Shown here: positions 48,044-55,557 of the stretch, piece by piece
Position numbering within the stretch: position 1 is the stretch's first letter
How the letters are laid out: each line of letters opens with the position of its first letter
Source: Rhizobiales bacterium CCH10-E5
GTDB lineage: Bacteria; Pseudomonadota; Alphaproteobacteria; Rhizobiales; Beijerinckiaceae
Direction: 5' to 3'
NCBI GenBank assembly: GCA_001556125.1
Contig: LSIG01000075.1
Span: 1-64,000 of the forward strand
DNA: 64,000 nucleotides
Translations under genes and position numbers: made by a program
The notes under the pieces: generated by a model
The model's database searches: none
What the model saw: the letters and a program-made list of their open reading frames with translations, nothing else
Told to the model about the DNA's origin: nothing

Positions 48044-48481
48044 TCACGCGGCGGGCTCGAAGTTCATCGCGACGCCGTTGATGCAGTAACGCAAGCCCGT
48101 CGGCGGTGGGCCGTCCGGAAAGACATGGCCGAGATGGCCGCCGCAATTGGCGCAATGGACCTCGGTGCGGATCATGCCGAACTTGCGATCCTCCGTCGTT
48201 CCGACGGCGCCCTCCAGCGGCTCGTTGAAGCTCGGCCAGCCGGTGCCGCTCTCGAATTTTGTGAGGTTGCGGAAGAGCGGCTGGTCGCAGCCGGCGCAGG
48301 AGAAGGTGCCGGGGCGCTTCTCATAGTTCAGCGCGCAGGAGCCGGGGCGCTCCGTGCCGTGGCCGCGCAGCACATGGTACTGCTCGGGCGTCAGCTTGGC
48401 GCGCCACTCTGCGTCGGACAGCTCGTACGGGAAGGGCTCCCGGGGCGCCTGGCTGCCGCTGAACATGCTCATCAGTCCCAT
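48044..48481 (-). CDS. msrB: Peptide-methionine (R)-S-oxide reductase
   Basis: Zinc-containing repair enzyme for methionine-R-sulfoxide; 145 residues from the ATG at 48481, which has GGGAGAG upstream. Two CxxC zinc pairs, CAGC and CANC, the FESGTGWPSF motif, GHVFPDGPPPTG and the catalytic cysteine in RYCINGVAMNF are present. The last motif departs slightly from the common RYCINS form but keeps the nucleophile. No signal peptide, so cytoplasmic. Confidence 0.95.
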   Translation of the reverse strand: MGLMSMFSGSQAPREPFPYELSDAEWRAKLTPEQYHVLRGHGTERPGSCALNYEKRPGTFSCAGCDQPLFRNLTKFESGTGWPSFNEPLEGAVGTTEDRKFGMIRTEVHCANCGGHLGHVFPDGPPPTGLRYCINGVAMNFEPAA

Positions 48482-48596
48482 TCCCGCTCTCCCTTTTGCG
48501 CGTCCCGGGTTCATCCGTTCGCGCAGGATATGGGGAGCGGGAGCCCGATTGTCAGCAGTGCCGGGCGCCCGGCAGGGTCACGATGGCGTTGACGGC

Positions 48597-49673
48597 TCAG
48601 GCGTTGTCGCCGGCGATCGCGGCGATGACCGCGTCCGTCACCGCCCGCGTCGTCGCCGTGCCGCCGAGGTCGGGCGTGTGGAAGGCCGGGTCGGCCGTCA
48701 CGCGCTCGATCGCCCGCATCAGCCGGGCCGAAGCCGCGGCCTCGCCGAGATGGTCGAGCATCATCGTCGCCGTCCAGAAGGTGCCGATCGGGTTGGCGAT
48801 GCCCTTGCCGGCGATGTCGAAGGCCGAGCCGTGGATCGGCTCGAACATCGAGGGGAAAGCGCGCTCGGGGTTGAGATTGGCCGTCGGCGCGATGCCGAGC
48901 GAGCCGGCGAGCGCGGCGGCGAGGTCCGACAGGATGTCGGCATGGAGATTGGTCGCGACGATGGTGTCGAGGCTGCTGGGCTTGATCACCATGCGCATGG
49001 TCATGGCGTCGACCAGCATCTTGTCCCAGGCGACATCCGGAAACTCGGTCGCGACCTCGGCGGCGATCTCGTCCCACATCACCATGGCATGGCGCTGGGC
49101 GTTCGACTTGGTGACGACGGTGAGCAGCTTGCGCGGCCGCGACTGCGCCAGCCTGAAGGCGTAGCGGATGATGCGGGCGACGCCGTGGCGCGTCATCATC
49201 GAGACGTCGGTGGCGACCTCCTCGGGGAAGCCCTTGTGAACGCGGCCGCCGACGCCGGCATATTCGCCCTCCGAGTTCTCGCGCACGATGACCCAGTCGA
49301 GCTCGGGGCCGGAGACATGGCGCAACGGCGAGGTGATGCCGGGCAGGACCCGCGTCGGGCGGACATTGGCGTATTGGTCAAAGGGCTGGCAGATCGCCAG
49401 CCGCAGGCCCCAGAGCGTGACATGGTCGGGCACGTCCGGCGCGCCGACCGCGCCGAAGAAGATCGCGTCATGGTCCTTGATCTGCTCGCGCCCGTCGGCC
49501 GGCATCATCAGCCCGGTGCGCTTGTAGTAGTCCGACCCCCAGTCGAAATGGTCGAAGGCGAAGCCGAACGAGCCGTCGCGGCGCGCCAGGGCTTCCAGCA
49601 CCTCGATGCCGGCGGCGATGACCTCGACGCCGATGCCGTCCCCCGGGATGGCGGCGATGCGGTGGGTCTTCAT
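48597..49673 (-). CDS. Tartrate / D-malate dehydrogenase (isopropylmalate dehydrogenase family)
   Basis: 358-residue NAD-dependent oxidative decarboxylase. The IDH/IMDH fold is shown by IPGDGIGVEV at the start, VRENSEGEYAGVGGR, VTKSNAQRH, the D-A-M-T-M-R segment, NLHADILSDLAA and EPIHGSAFDIAGKGIANPIGT. The ENSEGEY/AGVGG version and KSNAQRH are typical of tartrate dehydrogenase (TtuC/DmlA) rather than LeuB. It is divergent from a GntR/FCD regulator with a perfect 18-bp palindrome in between, and a Bug-type binding protein follows the regulator. Together they suggest a hydroxy-dicarboxylate utilisation module. Confidence 0.88.
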   Translation of the reverse strand: MKTHRIAAIPGDGIGVEVIAAGIEVLEALARRDGSFGFAFDHFDWGSDYYKRTGLMMPADGREQIKDHDAIFFGAVGAPDVPDHVTLWGLRLAICQPFDQYANVRPTRVLPGITSPLRHVSGPELDWVIVRENSEGEYAGVGGRVHKGFPEEVATDVSMMTRHGVARIIRYAFRLAQSRPRKLLTVVTKSNAQRHAMVMWDEIAAEVATEFPDVAWDKMLVDAMTMRMVIKPSSLDTIVATNLHADILSDLAAALAGSLGIAPTANLNPERAFPSMFEPIHGSAFDIAGKGIANPIGTFWTATMMLDHLGEAAASARLMRAIERVTADPAFHTPDLGGTATTRAVTDAVIAAIAGDNA

Positions 49674-49715
49674 GGTCCGGCTCCCCTGTTCTGTGTGGAG
49701 GCTGTTTGCGAAGGA

Positions 49716-49759
49716 TTGACTGGCAAGTCAAGAATGCATTGCAGCTTCCATGGAAGCTG
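49716..49759. promoter_or_regulatory. Operator region between dehydrogenase and GntR genes
   Basis: A perfect 18-bp palindrome CAGCTTCCATGGAAGCTG occupies 49742-49759. Just before it TTGACT (49716-49721) and AGTCAA (49726-49731) form a second dyad. Both lie in the 114-base shared promoter region and are the likely binding sites of the FCD-type regulator. Confidence 0.65.
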
Positions 49760-49787
49760 ATACGTTGCCTCTGAGCGGGAGAGATCT

Positions 49788-50498
49788 GTGAAGCTCAGGG
49801 ACGTGCAGCAGCGGGACGATACGGGCGGCGAGCGGGGCACGAGCCTCGTCGACGCCGCCTATGGCGCGCTGAAGCATGCGATCCGCGAGAGCGTGTTTCC
49901 GCCCGGCTATCAGGCCTCGGCCGGCGAGCTGGCGCTGCGGCTCGGCATGAGCCGCACGCCCGTGCACGAGGCTTCGCTGCGCCTGCAGGAGGAGGGGCTG
50001 GTTCGCATCCTGCCCAAGCGCGGCATCCTGATCTGCGCGCTCGCCCCCCATGACATCGCCGAGATCTACGAGGTGCTGATCGCGATCGAGGCCGGCGCGG
50101 CCGAGCTTTCGGCGCGGCTGCCGGAGGCAGCTCGCTTCGCGCTGGCCGGCGATCTCGACCGCGCCACCAGCGAAATGGGGCAGGCGCTCGCCGCCGGCGA
50201 CCTCGCCGCCTGGGGGCATGCCGACGAGGTGTTCCACCGGCTGCTCGTCGAGCGCTGCGGAAATGGCCGCTTCGCGCGGATCATCCAGACGGTGAACGAC
50301 CAGTCGCACCGCGCCCGCATGCTGACCCTGCGTTTGCGGCCGCGCCTGCCGGCCTCCGAGGCCGAGCATCGCGACACCAGCGAGGCGATCCGCCGGGGGC
50401 TGCCGGATGCCGCCCATGAGGCGGCGCGGCGGCACCGCATCCGGGCGCGCGACGAATTGCTGCCGCTGATCGAGAGCGTGGGCCTTCGGCACATGTGA
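49788..50498 (+). CDS. GntR-family regulator with FCD ligand domain
   Basis: 236 residues from a GTG start at 49788. The winged helix (about 22-90) includes Y-G-A-L-K-H-A-I-R-E, SAGELALRLGMSRTPVHEASLRL and LVRILPKRGI. The all-helical FCD domain follows, with E-x-x-E-A-G-A-A-E-L and the metal-binding histidines in HADEVFHRLL and EAEHRDTSEAI. FCD regulators usually bind carboxylic acids, matching the divergent dehydrogenase. Probable autoregulated repressor. Confidence 0.9.
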   Translation: MKLRDVQQRDDTGGERGTSLVDAAYGALKHAIRESVFPPGYQASAGELALRLGMSRTPVHEASLRLQEEGLVRILPKRGILICALAPHDIAEIYEVLIAIEAGAAELSARLPEAARFALAGDLDRATSEMGQALAAGDLAAWGHADEVFHRLLVERCGNGRFARIIQTVNDQSHRARMLTLRLRPRLPASEAEHRDTSEAIRRGLPDAAHEAARRHRIRARDELLPLIESVGLRHM

Positions 50499-50563
50499 GC
50501 CGTCGGCCCGTCCCAACCATCCCAGACCGCGGTCAACGCGGCATCAACTCACGGAGGACAACA

Positions 50564-51532
50564 ATGCGTCGCCTGATCCTGACCCTCGGGGCCGCTTTCG
50601 CCATGGCCGCGGCACCCGCGGCTGCGCAGACCTATCCCGCAAAGTCGATCACGATGATCGTGCCCTTTGCCGCGGGCGGGCCGACCGACGTCATCGCGCG
50701 GATCGTCTCCGACCATATGAGCCGCACGCTCGGGCAGTCGATCGTGGTCGAGAACGTCGCCGGGGCCGGCGGCACCACCGGTTCGCTGCGCGTCGCGCGG
50801 GCCACGCCGGACGGCTACACGATCATGATGGGCAATCTCGGCACCCACTCGGCCTCGGTGGGGCTCTATCCGAACCTCGCCTATGACCCGCGTACGGATT
50901 TCGCGCCGGTCATCAACACGGCCGGGACGCCGATGCTGATTTCGGCCCACAAGGATTTCCCGGCCAACACGCTGCAGGAGTTCATCACCCTGCTGAAGGC
51001 CAATCCGTCCAAGTACAATTACGGCCATGGCGGCATCGGCTCGACCTCTCACCTGACCTGCGTGTTCTTCCACCACCTGATCAAGGCGCCGGTGCAGCAG
51101 GTGCCGTTCCGCGGCTCCGGCCCGGCGATGAACGCGCTGCTCGCCAAGCAGCTCGATTATGTCTGCGACCAGACGGTCGGCATCGTGCCGCAACTCACCA
51201 ACCTCAAGACCTATGTCGTGGCCACGCCCAACCGCCTCGACGTCGCCAAGGATGTGCCGACCAGCGCCGAGGGCGGTCTGCCCGAGTTCCAGGCGGTGGG
51301 CTGGAACGCGATCTTCGCGCCGAAGGACACGCCGAAGGAGATCGTCGATCGCCTGAATGCCGCCGGCCGTGCGGCGCTGGCCGATCCGGGCGTGCGGGCG
51401 CGGCTGCTGGAACTGGGCTGCATCATCCCCGACGATGCCGGCCAGAGCTCGGCGGCGCTCGGCGCCCATGTCCGCGCCGAGGTCGACAAATGGACGCCGG
51501 TGATCAAGGCGGCCGGCGTCACGGCGCAGTGA
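50564..51532 (+). CDS. Bug/TctC-family periplasmic solute-binding protein
   Basis: 322-residue periplasmic binding protein of the tripartite tricarboxylate family. The signal peptide is MRRLILTLGAAFAMAAAPAAA, followed by the standard Y-P-A-K-S-I-T-M-I-V-P-F-A-A-G-G-P-T-D motif; the GGIGSTSHL loop and VPFRGSGPAMNALL are conserved ligand-side segments. GGAGG precedes the ATG at 50564. No TctAB membrane subunits are adjacent, as is common for these orphan proteins. The neighbouring malate/tartrate dehydrogenase suggests a dicarboxylate ligand. Confidence 0.9.
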   Translation: MRRLILTLGAAFAMAAAPAAAQTYPAKSITMIVPFAAGGPTDVIARIVSDHMSRTLGQSIVVENVAGAGGTTGSLRVARATPDGYTIMMGNLGTHSASVGLYPNLAYDPRTDFAPVINTAGTPMLISAHKDFPANTLQEFITLLKANPSKYNYGHGGIGSTSHLTCVFFHHLIKAPVQQVPFRGSGPAMNALLAKQLDYVCDQTVGIVPQLTNLKTYVVATPNRLDVAKDVPTSAEGGLPEFQAVGWNAIFAPKDTPKEIVDRLNAAGRAALADPGVRARLLELGCIIPDDAGQSSAALGAHVRAEVDKWTPVIKAAGVTAQ

Positions 51533-51537
51533 TCCGG

Positions 51538-51565
51538 GCGTCCGGTCGCGTCACCCAAGCGTCAT
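51538..51565 (+). promoter_or_regulatory. Candidate Pho box upstream of btaAB
   Basis: GCGTCAC (51548-51554), four bases, GCGTCAT (51559-51565) reproduce the 7-4-7 spacing of the PhoB box (CTGTCAT-N4-CTGTCAT) with two mismatches per half. A further GCGTC lies at 51538. Betaine lipid genes are known to be phosphate-controlled in related bacteria, which makes the match more meaningful. Confidence 0.5.
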
Positions 51566-51596
51566 GCGACTCCACTAGTCGGCTCGCCATCGAGGG

Positions 51597-52880
51597 ATGG
51601 CGAGCGAGGGCCCCGTGACGGATCAGGCGACGCGGACGGTGCGTGCGGTACGGCGCACGACCAGCGAGGGGCTCACCACGGCGGTCCATCGCAGCAAGGC
51701 CCTGTCGAAGGCGGGCCTGCTCGAGCGGATGTTCACGCTGGCCTTCTCCGGTCTGGTCTATCCGCAGATCTGGGAGGACCCGGTCGTCGACATGGAAGCG
51801 CTGGCGCTGAAGCCTGACGACCATGTCGTCGCGATCGCGTCGGGCTCCTGCAATGTGCTGTCCTATCTGACGGCGAACCCGGCGAAGATCAGCGCGATCG
51901 ATCTCAACGGCGCCCATATCGCGCTCGGCAAGCTCAAACTCGCCGCCCTGGCGCGGATGACGCGGCACGATACGTTCCTGCGCTTCTTCGGCCAGGCACA
52001 GTCGCGCGACAACATCGCCCTCTACGACCGCGAGATCGCTCCGCATCTCGACGCGACCTCGCGTGCCTATTGGGAGGGGCGAGGGCTGGACGGGCGCCGC
52101 CGCATCGGCATGTTCGCCCGCAACGTCTATCGGTTTGGCCTGCTCGGCCGCTTCATCGGGGCCGGGCATCTGCTCGGGCGGGCGCTGGGCTGCGATCCGC
52201 GCAAGATGCTGGAGGCGCGCGACCTCGCCGAGCAGCGGGTGCTGTTCGAGCGGCATCTGGCGCCGGTCTTCGACAAGCCCTTCGTGCGCTGGTTGATCCG
52301 CCAGCCGGCCTCGCTCTACGGCCTCGGCATCCCGCCGGCACAGTACAAGGCGCTCGCCGCCGACGGAGCCGACGGCATCCGCGGCGCTCTTTACGACCGT
52401 CTCGAGCGTCTGGCCTGCGGCTTCGACCTGAAGACCAATTACTTCGCGAGGCAGGCCTTCGGGCGGGGCTACGAACCGGCGGAGGACGCGGCGCTGCCGC
52501 CCTATCTGCAGCGGGCGCATTTCGAAAAGGTCCGTGCCAGGGCGGCACGCGTCTCCTATCATCAGAGAGCGATTACGGCTTTCCTCGCGGAGCAGCCGGC
52601 CGAGAGCTGTGACGCCTATGTCCTGCTCGACGCGCAGGATTGGATGAACGATGCCGATCTGACCGCGCTGTGGACCCAGATCACCCGCACATCCCGGCCC
52701 AGCGCGCGCGTCATCTTCCGCACGGCCGCCGATGAGCGCCTGCTGCCGGGACGCGTGCCCGCCGAGATCCTCGAGCAATGGCGCTACGCGGAGGACAAGA
52801 GCCGGGCGCTGAATGCCCGCGACCGCTCGGCGATCTATGGCGGCTTCCACCTCTATGTTCGGCCGGAGGCCGTGGCGTGA
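51597..52880 (+). CDS. btaA: S-adenosylmethionine:diacylglycerol 3-amino-3-carboxypropyltransferase
   Basis: BtaA makes diacylglycerylhomoserine, the first intermediate of the betaine lipid DGTS. The 427 residues show the DUF3419/BtaA pattern: FSGLVYPQIWEDPVVDMEAL, VVAIASGSCNVLSYL for SAM, IDLNGAHIALGKLKLAAL, LLDAQDWMNDADL and VIFRTAADE. A GTG at 51615 has a better-placed GAGGG site than the ATG at 51597 and would leave a normal leader after the Pho box, so the true start may be 51615. The 3' end overlaps btaB, confirming a two-gene pathway. Confidence 0.93.
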   Translation: MASEGPVTDQATRTVRAVRRTTSEGLTTAVHRSKALSKAGLLERMFTLAFSGLVYPQIWEDPVVDMEALALKPDDHVVAIASGSCNVLSYLTANPAKISAIDLNGAHIALGKLKLAALARMTRHDTFLRFFGQAQSRDNIALYDREIAPHLDATSRAYWEGRGLDGRRRIGMFARNVYRFGLLGRFIGAGHLLGRALGCDPRKMLEARDLAEQRVLFERHLAPVFDKPFVRWLIRQPASLYGLGIPPAQYKALAADGADGIRGALYDRLERLACGFDLKTNYFARQAFGRGYEPAEDAALPPYLQRAHFEKVRARAARVSYHQRAITAFLAEQPAESCDAYVLLDAQDWMNDADLTALWTQITRTSRPSARVIFRTAADERLLPGRVPAEILEQWRYAEDKSRALNARDRSAIYGGFHLYVRPEAVA

Positions 52881-53542
52881 GCAGCCTCGCCGCCGGACAG
52901 GGTGCTGCCGGGCTGATGGACGCGATCTATCGCCGGCAGCGGCACATCTACGACGCCAGCCGGAAGTTCTACCTGCTGGGCCGTGACCGGCTGATCGACG
53001 AGCTCGCACCGCCGGAGGGGGGCTGCGTGCTGGAGATCGGCTGCGGAACCGGCCGCAATTTGGTCCGGATCGCGCGGCGGTATCCCGGACGCGCCTGCTT
53101 CGGTGTCGACGTTTCCTTGATGATGCTGGAGACGGCACGGCGCTCGGTGGGGCGGGCCGGCCTGTCGGACCGTATCGCGCTCGCCCAGGCCGATGCCACG
53201 GATTTCGATCCGCAGGCGCTGTTCGGGCGGGCGGGCTTCGACCGCATCGTGATCTCCTACGCGCTGTCGATGATCCCGCCCTGGCAGGGCGTGGTCGAGG
53301 AGGCGCTGCGGCGTCTCGCGCCGGGCGGCGAACTGCACATCGTCGATTTTGGAGACCAGCGCGAGCTGCCGCGCCCGTTCAGCGCGGTGGTGAACCGCTG
53401 GCTCGCCCTCTTTCACGTCACGCCGCGGCGGGATCTGGCGGCGGTGCTGGCGGCCAGCGCCGCACGCGCCGACGTGACGCTGCAGGCGCGTTCGCTCTAT
53501 CGCGGCTACGCCGCGCTCGCCGTGCTGCGTCGGCCGCGCTGA
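52877..53542 (+). CDS. btaB: Diacylglycerylhomoserine N-methyltransferase
   Basis: SAM-dependent methyltransferase that trimethylates the homoserine head group to give DGTS. The 221 residues start at a GTG overlapping the btaA stop (GTGA). Y-R-R-Q-R-H-I-Y-D-A-S-R-K-F-Y near residue 20 is a BtaB signature; the SAM loop VLEIGCGTGRNL (51-62), F-G-V-D-V-S and ISYALSMIPPW follow. Together with btaA it lets the cell replace phospholipids by phosphorus-free lipids when phosphate is scarce. Confidence 0.93.
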   Translation: MSSLAAGQGAAGLMDAIYRRQRHIYDASRKFYLLGRDRLIDELAPPEGGCVLEIGCGTGRNLVRIARRYPGRACFGVDVSLMMLETARRSVGRAGLSDRIALAQADATDFDPQALFGRAGFDRIVISYALSMIPPWQGVVEEALRRLAPGGELHIVDFGDQRELPRPFSAVVNRWLALFHVTPRRDLAAVLAASAARADVTLQARSLYRGYAALAVLRRPR

Positions 53543-53548
53543 GGCGTG

Positions 53549-53830
53549 TCAGCCGACCTGGACCCCTTTCCAGAAGGCGATACGGCCGCGGATCTCGGCG
53601 GCGGCCGGCTTGGGGTCGGGGTAGTACCAGGCGGCGTCCCGGTTCTCCTTCCCGTCCACGACGATCGAATGGTAGCTGGCGGTGCCCTTCCAGCCGCAGG
53701 TGCTGGTCGTCTCGCTCGGCTTGAAGAAGTCCGGACGGATCGAGAAGTCGGGGAAATAGTGGTTGCCCTCGATGACGATGGTGTCGTTGGATTCGGCGAT
53801 GACCGCACCGTTCCAAATCGCTTTGACCAT
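53549..53830 (-). CDS. DUF427 domain protein
   Basis: 93-residue cytoplasmic protein consisting of one DUF427 domain: MVKAIWNGAVIAESNDTIVIEGNHYFP at the start, then S-T-C-G-W-K-G-T-A-S-Y-H and the N-R-D-A-A-W-Y-Y-P-D-P motif. The family is small, beta-rich and of uncertain biochemical role. It is convergent with btaB (6-base gap) and lies beside an ion channel gene. Assignment to the family is firm; function unknown. Confidence 0.9.
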   Translation of the reverse strand: MVKAIWNGAVIAESNDTIVIEGNHYFPDFSIRPDFFKPSETTSTCGWKGTASYHSIVVDGKENRDAAWYYPDPKPAAAEIRGRIAFWKGVQVG

Positions 53831-53943
53831 TGCGTTCGCTCCCGTGACGTTCTTGTCATTGCCGGCAAATTAGAACGATGTCTCGCCTTGCGCCAATCAC
53901 GGCTGCGCTGGACGCCCTGACGGGCGCGTGATAGCGCCGCGCG

Positions 53944-54738
53944 ATGAGCTCGATGCCTCCCTGCGACGCGCCTGACGCTCCCGGCAGCCTGCGCGACCGC
54001 CTCCGCCAGCTCTATCACGGGCGATCGCCGGCCTCGCTGCGGTTCCAGTTGGCGACGACGGTCATCGACATCGTCATCATCGCCTTCTTCATCGCGACGC
54101 CGCTGATCCGGGATCGGCCCGCCTTTCTCTGGATCGACTACACGGTTGCCGCGATCCTGGCGGCGGAGATCGTGACGCGGATGCTCGCGGCCTCGAACAT
54201 TCCGCGACTGCTGCGCCAGCCGACGATGCTTCTCGATCTCGTCATCCTCGCGACGCTGCTCGTGCCGAGCATGCTCGAGAATCTCGGCTTCCTTCGGATT
54301 CTGCGGCTATGGACGCTGTCGCAGCGCGGCGTGATCTGGCAGCAATGGCGGCGCACCCGCTTCCGCGACCGGGAGGATGCGGCGCGGGCGGTGATCAATC
54401 TGACGACCTTCCTCTTCGTGGTCACGGGCTTCATCTACAGCTTCTTCTTCACCGGACGGCCGGGGATCGAGGGCTATGTCGATGCCTTCTACTTCACCGT
54501 CACCACCATGACGACGACCGGCTTCGGCGACATCACGCTACCGGGCACCGCCGGCAAGCTGACCTCGATCGCGGTCATGATCGTCGGCATCTCGCTGTTC
54601 GTGCGGCTGGCGCAGGCGATCTTCCGGCCGGCCAAGGTGACCTATCCCTGCCCGCGCTGCGGTCTGCAGCGCCATGAGCCTGACGCGGTGCATTGCAAGG
54701 CGTGCGGCCAGATCCTCTGCATTCCGGATCCCAACTGA
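53944..54738 (+). CDS. Voltage-gated-type ion channel with C-terminal zinc ribbon
   Basis: 264-residue membrane protein of the two-pore-loop ion channel class. Helices lie at about 38-55, 64-82, 95-112 and 150-170, and the pore-domain helices flank the selectivity filter T-T-G-F-G-D (191-196), a K+ channel-like TVGYG variant. A positively charged S4-like segment (FLRILRLWTLSQRG) fits a voltage sensor. After the last helix come CPRC (236-239) and CKAC (251-254), a rubredoxin-like zinc ribbon on the cytoplasmic side. The combination suggests metal or redox gating. Confidence 0.85.
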   Translation: MSSMPPCDAPDAPGSLRDRLRQLYHGRSPASLRFQLATTVIDIVIIAFFIATPLIRDRPAFLWIDYTVAAILAAEIVTRMLAASNIPRLLRQPTMLLDLVILATLLVPSMLENLGFLRILRLWTLSQRGVIWQQWRRTRFRDREDAARAVINLTTFLFVVTGFIYSFFFTGRPGIEGYVDAFYFTVTTMTTTGFGDITLPGTAGKLTSIAVMIVGISLFVRLAQAIFRPAKVTYPCPRCGLQRHEPDAVHCKACGQILCIPDPN

Positions 54739-54756
54739 GCGCTGACCCTTCCAGGC

Positions 54757-55320
54757 TCAGTGCCGCGTCTCGGGCTCACGCTCGGGAACGATCGTGCCCT
54801 CGACGCTGATCGCGCTGCGCTGGGGCATGCCGATGATGCGCCCGATCGTCGCCGGCAGCGGCATCATGCTGTGGGCGGCCTTCATCAGCGCGATGTTGGC
54901 GAGGATGTCGGCGGGGAAGGGGCAGACCTTGCGGCTCGTGAGGTCGACATGCAGCGAGAGGTTCTCGCTGGTGGCGGCGAGCCAGCCCTCGGTCGCATGC
55001 CGCATTTCCAGATAGTAGTGCAGGCGCTTGTCGTCGAAGGCGATGAGCTGGGCGGTCACACGCACCTGGTCGCTCTCGGTCAGCTCGCGCTTGTAGAGGA
55101 TGTGGCACTCGGCGGTGAAGGTCGAGGCGTGGCGGCTGTCGACATAATCGCGGGTGAGGCCGACGAGCGAGAACACCTCATCCACCGCGCGGTCGAAGAG
55201 GACATGATAATAGGCCATGTTGAGATGGCCGTTATAGTCGATCCATTGCGGTTCGACCCGCATGGCCGAGGAGACGAAAGGCGCGAAGAACAGCGCCGGA
55301 GCGCGGATATCGTGTTTCAT
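54757..55320 (-). CDS. Hotdog-fold acyl-CoA thioesterase
   Basis: 187-residue 4HBT/FadM-type thioesterase. The active-site segment W-I-D-Y-N-G-H-L-N-M-A-Y-Y includes the catalytic Asp and the helix start, followed by F-T-A-E-C-H-I-L-Y and the L-H-Y-Y-L-E-M strand. The closest style is the carnitine/betainyl-CoA thioesterase-like group, but the substrate is not certain. The ATG at 55320 was preferred over a longer frame reaching 55398. Divergent from the FAD-linked oxidoreductase across about 237 bases. Confidence 0.85.
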   Translation of the reverse strand: MKHDIRAPALFFAPFVSSAMRVEPQWIDYNGHLNMAYYHVLFDRAVDEVFSLVGLTRDYVDSRHASTFTAECHILYKRELTESDQVRVTAQLIAFDDKRLHYYLEMRHATEGWLAATSENLSLHVDLTSRKVCPFPADILANIALMKAAHSMMPLPATIGRIIGMPQRSAISVEGTIVPEREPETRH

Positions 55321-55527
55321 GGCCGCCTCCCGTCCTCCCGTAGCGCTGGGTTCAGTGGTCTTCGTCACACGGCGTGTGCATGGTCGCCGCACCGCCATCG
55401 CAACACGGAAGCGGCCCGTTGCCTGCCGATCCGGTCTATCCTACTGCGTAGTTCAGTCGCCGGCCCCCCGCCGGGGGGACGCCGCGGATGGCCGGCCTCG
55501 TAACCCGCTGCGATGCCGACTTGTTTT

Positions 55528-55539
55528 GAGTTTAAACTC
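55528..55539. promoter_or_regulatory. Perfect 12-bp palindrome before the flavoprotein gene
   Basis: GAGTTTAAACTC stands 18 bases before the ATG at 55558 in an otherwise GC-rich divergent promoter region (55321-55557). It is placed where an operator could block initiation or translation. The GC-rich dyad near 55465 (CCCCCC/GGGGGG) lies farther upstream. Confidence 0.4.
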
Positions 55540-55557
55540 CAGATCCGGATGTTGACA

